A DNA stretch of 64,000 nucleotides from Salmonella enterica subsp. houtenae serovar Houten. Its GTDB lineage: Bacteria > Pseudomonadota > Gammaproteobacteria > Enterobacterales > Enterobacteriaceae. The notes beneath the pieces are model-generated. The model ran no database searches, was not told where the DNA came from, and saw only the letters and a list, made by a program, of their open reading frames with translations. Positions 36,999 to 46,790 of the stretch are shown one piece after another (position 1 is the stretch's first letter; each line of letters opens with the position of its first letter). The position numbers and the translations under genes are program-made. The stretch spans positions 434,001 through 498,000 of the forward strand of contig LS483478.1 in assembly GCA_900478215.1 (NCBI GenBank). Direction: 5' to 3'.

Positions 36999-38279
36999 TT
37001 AGCGCTTAAACGTTACGGCTTCTGGTTGGTCCAGATGCAGCGTTGTCTGGCTCGGCACCGTTTCGGCAATAACCCGTCCGTGGCGAATCGAGTAACGGGC
37101 AGGCGTCTGGCGACGAACCGCGTCGAATCCATTCTCTGCCGGTAAGATAACCAAGTTAGCGGAATTCCCTACGCTCAGGCCGTAGTCCTGTAAATGCAGG
37201 GTTTTCGCGCTGTGGGTCGTGATCAGATTCAACCCATCATTGATTTGCCCGTATCCCATCAACTGGCAAACGTGTAACCCCATATGCAGCACCTGCAGCA
37301 TATTGGCGGTGCCCAACGGATACCACGGATCAAAAACGTCATCATGACCAAAGCAGACGTTAATGCCCGCCTCCAGCATCTCTTTAACGCGTGTTACGCC
37401 GCGGCGCTTAGGGTAGGTGTCAAACCGTCCTTGCAAGTGAATGTTCACCAGTGGGTTAGCAACAAAGTTTATCCCTGACATCTTCAACAGGCGGAACAGG
37501 CGTGAAGCGTAGGCGCCGTTATAGGAATGCATTGCAGTGGTATGGCTGGCGGTGACGCGCGCGCCCATTGCGTCTCGATGAGCCAGCGCCGCGACGGTTT
37601 CAACAAAGCGCGATTGCTCATCATCAATTTCATCGCAGTGTACATCGATCAGTCTGTCGTATTTTTGCGCCAGGGCGAAAATTTTATGTAGCGATTCAAC
37701 GCCATACTCGCGTGTAAATTCGAAGTGGGGAATCGCGCCAATGACGTCGGCGCCTAAACGCAGGGCCTCTTCTAACAGCGCTTCGCCGTTGGGATAAGAG
37801 AGGATGCCCTCTTGTGGAAACGCCACGATTTGCACAGCCACCCACGGGGCGACCTCTTGCTTCACTTCCAGCATTGCTTTCAGTGCGGTCAGCGTTGGGT
37901 CAGAAACGTCAACATGCGTACGAACGTACTGGATGCCGTTAGCCATTTGCCACTTGAGGGTTTGCATCGCGCGGGACTTTACGTCTTCATGGGTGAGCAT
38001 CGCTTTACGTTCGGCCCAACGTTCAATCCCTTCAAACAGCGTTCCCGATTGATTCCAGTTTGGTTCGCCTGCGGTTTGCGTGGTATCCAGGTGAATATGC
38101 GGCTCAACAAACGGCGGGATGACCAGGCCACCTTCGGCATCCAGCGCTTCACCTTGTGCTAACGGAGCCGTTTCCTGCGGTTCAATACGGCTAAAGCGAC
38201 CATTTTCAATCGTGAGCTGCCACAGTCCTTCGCGCCCCTGCAGACGCGCCTGACGGATGGTGAGGGAATTATTCTGCAT
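36999..38279 (-). CDS. codA: Cytosine deaminase CodA
   Basis: 426 residues from ATG at 38279 (MQNNSLTIRQARLQGREG) with GGAGA seven bases upstream; an in-frame ATG at 38303 would add eight residues. Amidohydrolase fold: HIHLD metal motif, HCDEID, SHTTAMH and GHDDVFDPW. It deaminates cytosine to uracil. It is highly similar to E. coli CodA over its length as I recall it. The start overlaps the end of codB by 11 bases. In E. coli K-12 codBA lies elsewhere, near lac. Confidence 0.93.
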   Translation of the reverse strand: MQNNSLTIRQARLQGREGLWQLTIENGRFSRIEPQETAPLAQGEALDAEGGLVIPPFVEPHIHLDTTQTAGEPNWNQSGTLFEGIERWAERKAMLTHEDVKSRAMQTLKWQMANGIQYVRTHVDVSDPTLTALKAMLEVKQEVAPWVAVQIVAFPQEGILSYPNGEALLEEALRLGADVIGAIPHFEFTREYGVESLHKIFALAQKYDRLIDVHCDEIDDEQSRFVETVAALAHRDAMGARVTASHTTAMHSYNGAYASRLFRLLKMSGINFVANPLVNIHLQGRFDTYPKRRGVTRVKEMLEAGINVCFGHDDVFDPWYPLGTANMLQVLHMGLHVCQLMGYGQINDGLNLITTHSAKTLHLQDYGLSVGNSANLVILPAENGFDAVRRQTPARYSIRHGRVIAETVPSQTTLHLDQPEAVTFKR

Positions 38280-39519
38280 GGCCGATCTCCGGGGATTTCG
38301 CAAAGCTGCGATTGCAAAGTGGGTTCAACAGGATATAGCTGAATACGCCGCCGAGTACGGCGTTGACGGGCACAATACCAGGAACATAATGTCCGGCGGC
38401 GATGCCTGACGCGACGGAAAGAATAGCAATCCAGTTAACGGGAATAAAGCGTGCGGTGTTGAAGTCGACATAGCGGCGGCGGTTCAACAGATAGTCGGCA
38501 ATAATCACCCCGCCGATGGGCGGGATCGCGGATGACAGAAACGTCAGCCAGCCGACAAAATTATTGTAAAGCCATAAGGCGCATACGGTACCGATAATAC
38601 CGTTAACCACCGACAGCGTGCGACTGGAAAGACCGGTAATATTGGCGAAGCCCAGACCTGATGCGTACAGCGCGTTGTCATTGGTGGTCCAGATATTCAG
38701 GCCGAGAACTACAATCGCGGGTAATAGCAGCCCCTGCGCTATCATGACGTCAGAGATATCCGCCTGACCTACGGCGGCGGCGCCTGCCGCGCCAAAGATA
38801 AACATCAGCGAGTTGCCGAGGAAAAAAGCGACCATCGCAATCAGTACGGCACTTTTGGCATGACGACCGAAGCGGACGAAGTCGGCAGTCAACGTACCGG
38901 CACTGACAAACGATCCCACCACCAGCGCCAGCGCGCTTGAAAAATTAAGCGGTGTCTGCGGCGCTATCGTCTTTAAATGTTCTAGCCCGCCCACGCCGCT
39001 GACGGCCAGCCAGACGGAGTAGCTCCCCAGAATGACAATGGCGGGCACGGCAATAATAGACAAAATAGTCAGCGCCGAGATGCCGAAAAAGATGGTCAGG
39101 GTCATCAGCAGACCCGAAACGGCAATCAGGATATTGGCATCAATCCCCGTCGCTTTACTGACCGGAATGGCAAACATCGCTACGCCAACGCCAAACCAGC
39201 CCACTTGAGTACCCCCCAACAGCAGTGAGGGAAGCCATGAACCTTTAACGCCAAAGGAGTAACGTGCAAGAAGGTGGGTTGAGAGTCCAGTTTTTGCGCC
39301 GATATAGCCAAGAAATGCAGTGTAGATACCGAGGAGGAGATTACCGAGGAGAACTGCCAGGAAGAAATCATGATAGGAAAGACCGGTGCCGAGCGTCCCT
39401 CCGGTCCACATACTGGCGGAAAAAAACGTTAAACCCAGCATGACAAACGTCAGTGGAATCACGCCTTTCCGCGCCGCCTGGGGAACTGGCCCCTGGCTAT
39501 AATTGTTGTCTTGCGACAC
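38269..39519 (-). CDS. codB: Cytosine permease CodB
   Basis: 416 residues from GTG at 39519 (SQDNNYSQGPVPQ), with a strong AAGGAGG five to six bases upstream. The in-frame ATG at 39543 places the ribosome binding site inside the coding region and is rejected. Nucleobase:cation symporter-1 family with about 12 membrane helices. It imports cytosine for CodA. A PurR box overlaps its promoter. Confidence 0.93.
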   Translation of the reverse strand: MSQDNNYSQGPVPQAARKGVIPLTFVMLGLTFFSASMWTGGTLGTGLSYHDFFLAVLLGNLLLGIYTAFLGYIGAKTGLSTHLLARYSFGVKGSWLPSLLLGGTQVGWFGVGVAMFAIPVSKATGIDANILIAVSGLLMTLTIFFGISALTILSIIAVPAIVILGSYSVWLAVSGVGGLEHLKTIAPQTPLNFSSALALVVGSFVSAGTLTADFVRFGRHAKSAVLIAMVAFFLGNSLMFIFGAAGAAAVGQADISDVMIAQGLLLPAIVVLGLNIWTTNDNALYASGLGFANITGLSSRTLSVVNGIIGTVCALWLYNNFVGWLTFLSSAIPPIGGVIIADYLLNRRRYVDFNTARFIPVNWIAILSVASGIAAGHYVPGIVPVNAVLGGVFSYILLNPLCNRSFAKSPEIGHAE

Positions 39520-39555
39520 AACGCCTCCTTGAAATTTGGCCAAAAAATCCGCCGC

Positions 39556-39583
39556 ATAATATACATTTTTTTGGTGAATGCAA
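39556..39583 (-). promoter_or_regulatory. codBA promoter
   Basis: On the minus strand, TTGCAT (39583-39578) and TATTAT (39561-39556) are 16 bases apart, about 37 bases before the codB start codon. The -35 lies inside the PurR box. Confidence 0.65.
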
Positions 39584-39593
39584 ACGTTTACGT
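39578..39593. promoter_or_regulatory. PurR operator upstream of codB
   Basis: ATGCAAACGTTTACGT fits the PurR consensus ANGCAANCGNTTNCNT at every fixed base. E. coli codBA is a known PurR target, so purine repression is likely to be conserved here. Confidence 0.8.
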
Positions 39594-39798
39594 ACGGATT
39601 TACATAGGGCGTCGTCGAAAGGCGATATCTGAGTTATTTGAAGATAATATCTGGCGGCCTCTGGCATCATGATTTGCGCGTCTCCAACAGATTTTGTGAG
39701 CGCACAAGTTCATCAGCCAGTAGGTAAACTAGTAGATTCACCAGATCGTGTCTGCTGAATTTCAATATGCTGAAGATAAAGTTAAAAAAAACAATCGG

Positions 39799-40067
39799 TT
39801 ATAGCAAATCCCCCGTGGAGAAACTGCGCTTATAGCGCTGACTTAAATCCATCGACAATCGTTCGATAAGCTGAGTACCCTGGGCCGCTCGCGCTTCTCC
39901 TCCCTGTTCAAATTCGACAATGCGTCGTCCAATCTCCCAATAGGTGGCGGTCATGATGGCATTGATACTGCGTACGGTCTCGGTACGGGCCGTACCACCA
40001 GCCGGATAATGCCGTCATGAATTTGCTGGTATTCATCAGACTGTGGCGATAATGTTGGATTCGTCAT
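39799..40067 (-). pseudogene. yhcG: Truncated and frameshifted remnant of yhcG (DUF1016, PDDEXK nuclease family)
   Basis: From ATG at 40067 the minus strand reads MTNPTLSPQSDEYQQIHDG then IIRLV, then shifts frame near 39994/39995 and continues TARTETVRSINAIMT, ATYWEIGRRIVEFEQ and up to a stop at 39799. This is the N-terminal quarter of E. coli YhcG (about 375 residues as I recall). One base appears to be lost at GTGG/TACGG (a GAT codon is expected). Nothing of the rest of the gene, including the nuclease domain, is seen. It lies upstream of codB on the same strand. Confidence 0.8.
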
Positions 40068-40078
40068 GTCATCCCTTA

Positions 40079-40107
40079 CGTTCTGGTTTCTTTGCGAAAC
40101 CAGAACG
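40079..40107. other. 12-bp perfect hairpin upstream of the yhcG remnant
   Basis: CGTTCTGGTTTC pairs with GAAACCAGAACG around a TTTGC loop. It ends 12 bases before the yhcG start codon, so it would lie in the 5' leader of that mRNA. Its role is unknown. Confidence 0.5.
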
Positions 40108-40227
40108 CTATCAATACGCCTCAGGCATAAACGGGTCAATCCGTGAATAGATTTTACATGACATTACATCTCGATTTACGAGCAGCTTTCCAGAACGGGC
40201 AGGAGAGATATAGAGGAGAAGAATATC

Positions 40228-40267
40228 GGCTCCCCAGTCATCAGCACAACGCGTTAACCGGGGAGCC
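40228..40267 (-). terminator. Hairpin after gltD
   Basis: GGCTCCCC (40228-40235) pairs with GGGGAGCC (40260-40267), eight bases after the gltD stop on the minus strand. The loop is long (24 bases) and the following sequence is only moderately T-rich, so it is a probable terminator. Confidence 0.5.
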
Positions 40268-40274
40268 AGAAGGA

Positions 40275-41693
40275 TTACACTTCCAGGTAGTTCATAATCC
40301 CCTCAGCCGCCTTACGGCCTTCGGCAATCGCTGTCACCACCAGATCGGAACCGCGTACGATGTCGCCGCCGGCGAAGATTTTCGGGTTGCTGGTCTGGAA
40401 AGCATTATCGCTGCGTTCCGGCGCGATAATTCGTCCCTGCGAGTCCAGTTCCACGCTGTGTTTCGCCAGCCATTCCATGCTATGTGGACGGAAACCAAAC
40501 GCCATCACCACCGCATCAGCCGGAACCACATGCTCGGAACCGGCGACGATCTCCGCCCGTCGACGGCCTTTGGCGTCCGGTTCGCCCATTTCAGTGCGCA
40601 CCATTTTTACGCCGCTCACTTTGCCGTCGGCATTGACTTCGATACCCAGCGGCTGCACGTTAAACTGGAATTCCACGCCTTCTTCGCGCGCGTTTTTCAC
40701 TTCGCGTCTGGAGCCCGGCATGTTCTCTTCATCACGGCGATAGGCGCAGATGACGTGAGATGCGTTCTGGCGAATGGAGGTACGCACGCAGTCCATTGCG
40801 GTGTCACCACCGCCAAGCACCACTACGCGTTTGCCTTCCATGCTGACATACGGTTCTTCAGCGGTTTCACCGAAGCCCATAATCTGCTTGGTATTGGCAA
40901 TCAGGAACGGCAGAGCGTCGAAAACGCCGTCCGCATCTTCGTTTTCCAGCCCGCCGCGCATGGACTGATAAGTGCCGACACCGAGAAACACCGCATCGTA
41001 CTCCTTTAACAGATCGTCAAGCTGGACGTCGCGGCCCACTTCGACATTGAGTTTAAACTCAATGCCCATGCCGGTGAAGATTTCACGGCGTCGGGTCATC
41101 ACCTCTTTTTCCAGTTTGAAAGCGGGAATACCGAAGGTTAGCAGCCCGCCGATTTCCGGATGGCGGTCAAAGACCACCGCTTTCACGCCGTTGCGGGTCA
41201 GCACGTCGGCGCACGCCAGGCCTGCCGGGCCTGCGCCGATAATCGCAACCCGTTTGTCAGTCTGGCGCATGCCGGTCATATCCGGGCGCCAGCCCATCTC
41301 AAAGGCTTTATCATTGATATAACGTTCGATGTTGCCGATAGTCACCGCGCCGAACTCATCGTGCAGCGTACAAGAACCTTCGCACAGGCGGTCCTGCGGG
41401 CAGACGCGGCCGCACACTTCCGGCAGGGTGTTAGTCTGGTGCGATAGCTCAGCCGCCTCAAAAATACGCCCTTCGTTAGCCAGTTTCAGCCAGTTCGGGA
41501 TGTAGTTATGTACCGGGCATTTCCACTCGCAGTATGGGTTACCGCAGGACAAACAGCGATCCGCCTGGGCTTTCGCCTGACCTTCAGAAAAAGGTTCGTA
41601 GATTTCAACAAACTCGATCTTACGGATCTTCAGCGGTTTCTTCGGCGGATCAACGCGCTGCAGGTCGATAAATTGATAAACATTCTGGCTCAT
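40275..41693 (-). CDS. gltD: Glutamate synthase small subunit
   Basis: 472 residues, the E. coli length. N-terminal Fe-S region with CLSCGNPYCEWKCP and CGRVCPQDRLCEGSC, then FAD (GAGPAGLACADVL) and NADPH (VVLGGGDTAMDCVR) sites. It passes electrons from NADPH to GltB. The gene starts nine bases after gltB. Confidence 0.98.
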   Translation of the reverse strand: MSQNVYQFIDLQRVDPPKKPLKIRKIEFVEIYEPFSEGQAKAQADRCLSCGNPYCEWKCPVHNYIPNWLKLANEGRIFEAAELSHQTNTLPEVCGRVCPQDRLCEGSCTLHDEFGAVTIGNIERYINDKAFEMGWRPDMTGMRQTDKRVAIIGAGPAGLACADVLTRNGVKAVVFDRHPEIGGLLTFGIPAFKLEKEVMTRRREIFTGMGIEFKLNVEVGRDVQLDDLLKEYDAVFLGVGTYQSMRGGLENEDADGVFDALPFLIANTKQIMGFGETAEEPYVSMEGKRVVVLGGGDTAMDCVRTSIRQNASHVICAYRRDEENMPGSRREVKNAREEGVEFQFNVQPLGIEVNADGKVSGVKMVRTEMGEPDAKGRRRAEIVAGSEHVVPADAVVMAFGFRPHSMEWLAKHSVELDSQGRIIAPERSDNAFQTSNPKIFAGGDIVRGSDLVVTAIAEGRKAAEGIMNYLEV

Positions 41694-41702
41694 TTCAATT
41701 CC

Positions 41703-44700
41703 TTACTGCGCCTGCACGCGCAATTCTGCCGCACTACGACTACGGTGGCCCAACAGAGCTTTGACATCGCTGGACTTGGGCTTAACTAACGCGAATTGGG
41801 TTGAGAAGCTTGACCATCTGGACAGGATCTCTTCGCCGCGTTGCGAACCAGTATGTTGCACGTGTTCGGTGATCAGGCCGCGCAGATGCTCTTCGTGGAT
41901 AGCCAGCGAATCGACGTCCAGTACTTCTACCAGTTCCGAGTTCACGCGTTTACGGAATTCGCCGTCTTCGTCAAGAACGTAGGCGAAACCGCCGGTCATC
42001 CCCGCGCCGAAGTTAACGCCGGTTTTACCCAGCACGCAGACGATGCCGCCGGTCATGTATTCACAGCCATTGTCGCCGATGCCCTCTACCACGGTAATCG
42101 CCCCGGAGTTACGCACGCCGAAACGTTCGCCCGCGCGGCCCGCCGCGTACAGACGGCCGCCGGTCGCTCCATACAGGCAGGTGTTGCCGATAATGCTAGC
42201 CTTATGGCTGAGGAAGGCGGAACCTACCGGTGGTCTGATGGCGATCAAACCGCCCGCCATACCTTTACCGACATAGTCGTTGGCATCGCCGGTCAGATAT
42301 AGCTCCACGCCGCCCGCGTTCCACACGCCAAAGCTCTGACCTGCGGTACCGCTGAAGTGCGCTTTAATCGGATCGGAAGCCAGCCCCTGATCGCCGTGGA
42401 TCTGCGCGATATAGCCGGAAAGCGATGCCCCAACGGAACGATCGGTGTTGCGGATGTCGAACCAGAAGGTTTTGCTCTGGCGCGCATCGACAAACGGTTT
42501 TGCCTGCTGCAACAGTTGCGCATTCAGCACACCGTTATCAAACGGCGGGTTATTCTCGGTGCAGTACAGCGCTTTGCCTGGATGAGGTTCAGCGGTTTCC
42601 AGTAGACGAGACAGCGCCAGCTTCTGCTGTTTAGCGGTGAAGCCCTCCAGCTCTTTAAGCAGGTCGGTGCGGCCAATCAAATCCACCAGGCGGGTCACGC
42701 CAAGCGAAGCCATCAGCTCGCGCACTTCGCGGGCGATAAATTCAAAGTAGTTGGTCACTTTGAACGGCAAGCCGTGATAGTGGTTCTTACGCAGTTTTTC
42801 ATCCTGCGTCGCCACGCCGGTTGCACAGTTGTTCAGATGGCAGATGCGCAGGTATTTACAGCCCAGCGCCACCATCGGACCGGTGCCGAAGCCAAAACTT
42901 TCCGCACCGAGAATCGCCGCTTTAATGATGTCTACACCGGTTTTCAGGCCGCCATCGACCTGCAAACGGATCTTATGACGCAAGCCATTGGCGACCAGCG
43001 CCTGCTGGGTTTCAACAAGGCCGAGTTCCCACGGACAGCCCGCATATTTCACGGAAGAGAGCGGGCTGGCGCCGGTACCCCCGTCGTAGCCGGCGATGGT
43101 GATCAGATCCGCATAGGCTTTCGCCACGCCGGTAGCGATAGTGCCGACGCCCGGCTCGGACACCAGCTTCACCGAGATCATCGCTTTCGGGTTGACCTGT
43201 TTGAGGTCGAAAATGAGCTGCGCTAAGTCCTCGATAGAGTAGATATCGTGGTGCGGCGGCGGGGAGATCAGCGTTACGCCCGGCACCGAATAGCGCAGTT
43301 TAGCGATATACGGAGTGACTTTATCCCCCGGCAACTGACCGCCTTCGCCCGGTTTCGCGCCCTGCGCGACTTTAATCTGAATCACATCGGCATTCACGAG
43401 GTAAGCCGGCGTCACGCCAAAGCGACCGGAGGCCACCTGTTTGATACGCGACACTTTATTGGTGCCGTAGCGCGCCGGATCTTCGCCGCCTTCGCCGGAG
43501 TTAGAGTTGCCGCCGAGACTGTTCATCGCTTCCGCCAACGCTTCGTGCGCTTCCGGACTTAATGCGCCGATAGACATGGCGGCGGTATCAAAGCGTTTAA
43601 ACAGCTCACTGGCGGGCTCAACCTCGTCGATAGTGACCGCCTCGCCGTCTGGATGTATCGCCAGCAGATCGCGCAGGGTCGCCGCCGGACGCTCATTGAC
43701 CAGTTTCGCGTATTCCTGATAATCGCGGTACTCGCCGCTCTGTACCGCCTGTTGCAGGGTACGCACGACATCCGGATTATAGGCGTGATATTCGCCGCCG
43801 TAGACGTACTTCAGCAGGCCGCCCGGGCTAATTGGTTTGCGCGCCAGCCAGGCGCGTTTGGAGAGATTCAGCAGATCCTGCTGGAAGTCATCAAAGCTCG
43901 CGCCGCCGATACGGCTGACCACGCCCTGGAAGCACAGGTTTACCACATCATCGTGCAGCCCGACCGCTTCAAACAGTTTGGAGCAGCGGTAAGAGGCAAT
44001 GGTAGAAATGCCCATTTTGGACATGATCTTGTACAGCCCCTTGTTGATGCCGTTACGGTAGTTCTGCATCACGGTACGGTAGTTTTTGGCGATGGCCTGG
44101 GTATCAATCAGACGCCCCAGCGTTTCGTAGGCCAGATACGGATAGATGGCTGTCGCGCCAAAGCCGAGCAGTACCGCAAAGTGATGCGGATCGCGGGCGC
44201 TTCCGGTTTCTACGATGATGTTGGCGTCGCAGCGCAGGCTTTGTTCTACCAGACGCGTCTGCACCGCGCCCACCGCCATCGGCGCGGGTACCGGCAGGCG
44301 ATTCTTACCGATATTGCGATCCGAGAGGACCAGTAGCACGGTGCCGTTGCGCACCATCTGTTCCGCTTTATCGCACAGCGCCTTAACCGTCGCGTCCAGC
44401 GTGGTTTCGGTGACATCAAAGGTAATGTCAAGCCAGTCGGCGCGGTAGTGATGCTCGCTCATGGTGGTGAGCTGTTTGAAATCGGAGTACAGCAGAATCG
44501 GCGATTTAAAACTCAGGCGATGGGCCTGACCTTCCGCTTCGCAGAAGACGTTCATTTCGCGACCGATGCTGGTGGCGAGCGACATGACGTGCGCTTCACG
44601 CAGCGGGTCGATAGGCGGGTTAGTGACCTGCGCGAACTGCTGGCGGAAGTAGTCGTAAATAATACGCGGCTGGCTGGAGAGCACGGCAAAGGGGGTATCG

Positions 44701-46163
44701 TCGCCCATTGAGCCGACGGCTTCCTGGCCGTTTTCGCCCAACACGCGGATAACCGAGTCCAGCTCTTCGGCGCTGTAGTTAAACTGTTTCTGGTAGCTGG
44801 CAAGCAGGTCATCGTCCAGTTCGCGGCTACCGACGTCTTCATCCGGCAGATCTTCAAACGGCACCAGACGGCGGACATTCTTTTCCATCCACGCTTTATA
44901 CGGATGGCGGCTTTTCAGATCGTCATCGGTTTCCGCGGAATGCAGAATACATCCGCCGCGGGTGTCTATAACCATCAGTTCGCCGGGACCGACGCGGCCT
45001 TTCTCGACCACTTCATCCGGCTGATAGTCCCAGATACCGACTTCGGAGGCGCAGGTGATCAGCTTGTCTTTGGTGATGACGTAGCGTGCCGGGCGCAGGC
45101 CGTTACGGTCAAGGTTACAGGCGGCGAAGCGCCCGTCGGACATCACGATGCCTGCCGGACCGTCCCACGGCTCCATATGCATGGAGTTAAAGTCGAAGAA
45201 GGCACGCAGATCCGGGTCCATATCCGGGTTGTTCTGCCAGGCGGGCGGCACCAACAGGCGCATGGCGCGGATAATGTCCATCCCGCCTGCCAGCAGCAGT
45301 TCCAGCATGTTGTCCAGCGAGCTGGAATCCGAACCGGTTTCGTTCACAAACGGCGCGGCGGACTGTAAATCCGGGATCAGCGGCGTCTGAAATTTATAGG
45401 TACGGGCGCGCGCCCACTGGCGGTTGCCGGTAATGGTGTTAATCTCGCCGTTATGCGCCAGGTAGCGGAACGGCTGCGCCAGCGGCCAGCGCGGCACGGT
45501 GTTAGTGGAAAAGCGCTGGTGGAACAGGCAGATGGCCGATTCCAGACGCAGATCCGCAAGATCCAGGTAGAAGCGCGGCAGATCCGCCGGCATACACAGA
45601 CCTTTATAAATGTTGACCAGATTCGACAGGCTGCATACGTAAAAGTCTTTGTCGTCCTGCAGACGTTTTTCAATGCGGCGGCGGGCGATAAACAGACGGC
45701 GCTCCATATCGCGCGGACGCCAGCCCGCCGGGGCGTTGACAAAAATCTGCTCAATACGCGGCAGTGAGGAGAGGGCGATTTCGCCGAGCACGCCTTCATT
45801 GGTTGGCACATCGCGCCAGCCGACAATTGACAGGGTTTCCTGTTGTAATTCTTCTTCGACAATATGGCGTGACGCGGCGGCCAGTTCAGGATCTTTATTC
45901 AAAAAGATCATCCCGACGGCGTAGTTTTTGGCTAAGCGCCAGCCGCGCTCTTCGGCCACGATGCGAAAGAAACGGTCAGGTTTTTGTAATAGCAAGCCGC
46001 AACCGTCGCCGGTTTTACCGTCGGCAAGGATTGCGCCACGGTGCTGCATCCGGGCCAGCGCGTGTATGGCGGTACGCACTACCTTGTGGCTAGGTTCGCC
46101 TTCTATGTGGGCGATCAGGCCGAAACCACAGTTATCCTTCTCAAGGGATTTATCGTACAACAT
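41703..46163 (-). CDS. gltB: Glutamate synthase large subunit
   Basis: 1486 residues. The precursor begins MLYDKSLEKDNCGFG; cleavage after 11 residues exposes Cys12 as the glutaminase nucleophile. Domain order is glutamine amidotransferase (12-about 430), central domain, FMN/synthase domain with the 3Fe-4S motif CKYLRICHLNNCATG, and the C-terminal GXGXG beta-helix. With GltD it makes two glutamates from glutamine and 2-oxoglutarate. In E. coli the operon is controlled by Lrp and nitrogen status. No gltF is seen downstream. Confidence 0.98.
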   Translation of the reverse strand: MLYDKSLEKDNCGFGLIAHIEGEPSHKVVRTAIHALARMQHRGAILADGKTGDGCGLLLQKPDRFFRIVAEERGWRLAKNYAVGMIFLNKDPELAAASRHIVEEELQQETLSIVGWRDVPTNEGVLGEIALSSLPRIEQIFVNAPAGWRPRDMERRLFIARRRIEKRLQDDKDFYVCSLSNLVNIYKGLCMPADLPRFYLDLADLRLESAICLFHQRFSTNTVPRWPLAQPFRYLAHNGEINTITGNRQWARARTYKFQTPLIPDLQSAAPFVNETGSDSSSLDNMLELLLAGGMDIIRAMRLLVPPAWQNNPDMDPDLRAFFDFNSMHMEPWDGPAGIVMSDGRFAACNLDRNGLRPARYVITKDKLITCASEVGIWDYQPDEVVEKGRVGPGELMVIDTRGGCILHSAETDDDLKSRHPYKAWMEKNVRRLVPFEDLPDEDVGSRELDDDLLASYQKQFNYSAEELDSVIRVLGENGQEAVGSMGDDTPFAVLSSQPRIIYDYFRQQFAQVTNPPIDPLREAHVMSLATSIGREMNVFCEAEGQAHRLSFKSPILLYSDFKQLTTMSEHHYRADWLDITFDVTETTLDATVKALCDKAEQMVRNGTVLLVLSDRNIGKNRLPVPAPMAVGAVQTRLVEQSLRCDANIIVETGSARDPHHFAVLLGFGATAIYPYLAYETLGRLIDTQAIAKNYRTVMQNYRNGINKGLYKIMSKMGISTIASYRCSKLFEAVGLHDDVVNLCFQGVVSRIGGASFDDFQQDLLNLSKRAWLARKPISPGGLLKYVYGGEYHAYNPDVVRTLQQAVQSGEYRDYQEYAKLVNERPAATLRDLLAIHPDGEAVTIDEVEPASELFKRFDTAAMSIGALSPEAHEALAEAMNSLGGNSNSGEGGEDPARYGTNKVSRIKQVASGRFGVTPAYLVNADVIQIKVAQGAKPGEGGQLPGDKVTPYIAKLRYSVPGVTLISPPPHHDIYSIEDLAQLIFDLKQVNPKAMISVKLVSEPGVGTIATGVAKAYADLITIAGYDGGTGASPLSSVKYAGCPWELGLVETQQALVANGLRHKIRLQVDGGLKTGVDIIKAAILGAESFGFGTGPMVALGCKYLRICHLNNCATGVATQDEKLRKNHYHGLPFKVTNYFEFIAREVRELMASLGVTRLVDLIGRTDLLKELEGFTAKQQKLALSRLLETAEPHPGKALYCTENNPPFDNGVLNAQLLQQAKPFVDARQSKTFWFDIRNTDRSVGASLSGYIAQIHGDQGLASDPIKAHFSGTAGQSFGVWNAGGVELYLTGDANDYVGKGMAGGLIAIRPPVGSAFLSHKASIIGNTCLYGATGGRLYAAGRAGERFGVRNSGAITVVEGIGDNGCEYMTGGIVCVLGKTGVNFGAGMTGGFAYVLDEDGEFRKRVNSELVEVLDVDSLAIHEEHLRGLITEHVQHTGSQRGEEILSRWSSFSTQFALVKPKSSDVKALLGHRSRSAAELRVQAQ

Positions 46164-46790
46164 ATCAGTGAACCTCCCCAGGCTCTACGGGACGCTCTCC
46201 CAACCGATGGCGCGCGGGCACAGCAAGAGCATGGCGACGGGGCTGGCGCATCATACGCTTACCTCGCATTCGCCCTCTTTGTGTCCTTTGCGCATTGGTA
46301 AATACGGTTAAGAGGGAATCTCAATTACTGCATAAATATGATGAGCAGACGGCTCATCCAGAAAGCTTCCAGCGGATCCCCAACTTATCGGGAATCCACA
46401 CCCAGGTCAAATGGCAAACTGATTTATGCAAAAGTGTGCTGTAGCACAGATAACTTTTTTAATATATTGAAAATAATGGGTTTTTAGAGAATGACTGCCA
46501 AAGCGGAGCGGCAGAAAGCCTGTGATCTGTCTCACTATAAGAGCTGCTTGCCAGGCCTTATCTGACCTTGCTTTTTTAAAAATCTTAGCATTTTATGCTG
46601 GTTTAAGAGTGAGCAGCATTGAATGCTACTGTTTTTATCGATGGCCCTTCAGACGCTGAAAAAAGAGGGCAATATCAGGAAAAATCATCAGCGGCTTTAT
46701 GCATGAAATGTCGTTTATTTTGCTTGATTATGCAATGAATAAAAGCCTTCCGGGGCGATTGATCCAGGTCATCGCCAAAGGAGGCTAAAA
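46164..46790. other. gltB-yhcC divergent region
   Basis: About 630 bases between the divergent gltB and yhcC, with AT-rich tracts that fit an Lrp/IHF-controlled gltB promoter. A 7-bp hairpin (GATGAGC/GCTCATC, 46340-46358) lies in the expected gltB leader. Individual binding sites cannot be placed with confidence by eye. Confidence 0.45.

Larger units (their letters stand above)
39520..40274. other. codB-gltD intergenic region
   Basis: 755 bases. It holds the codB promoter and PurR box (39556-39593), a stretch of about 200 bases with nothing recognised, the decayed yhcG remnant (39799-40067), a 12-bp hairpin (40079-40107) and a hairpin after gltD (40228-40267). Confidence 0.6.

Noticed and set aside
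40143..41009. 288-residue plus-strand reading frame over gltD
   Set aside because: It mirrors the well-supported gltD coding strand, has a low-complexity His/Ala/Phe composition and no family signature.
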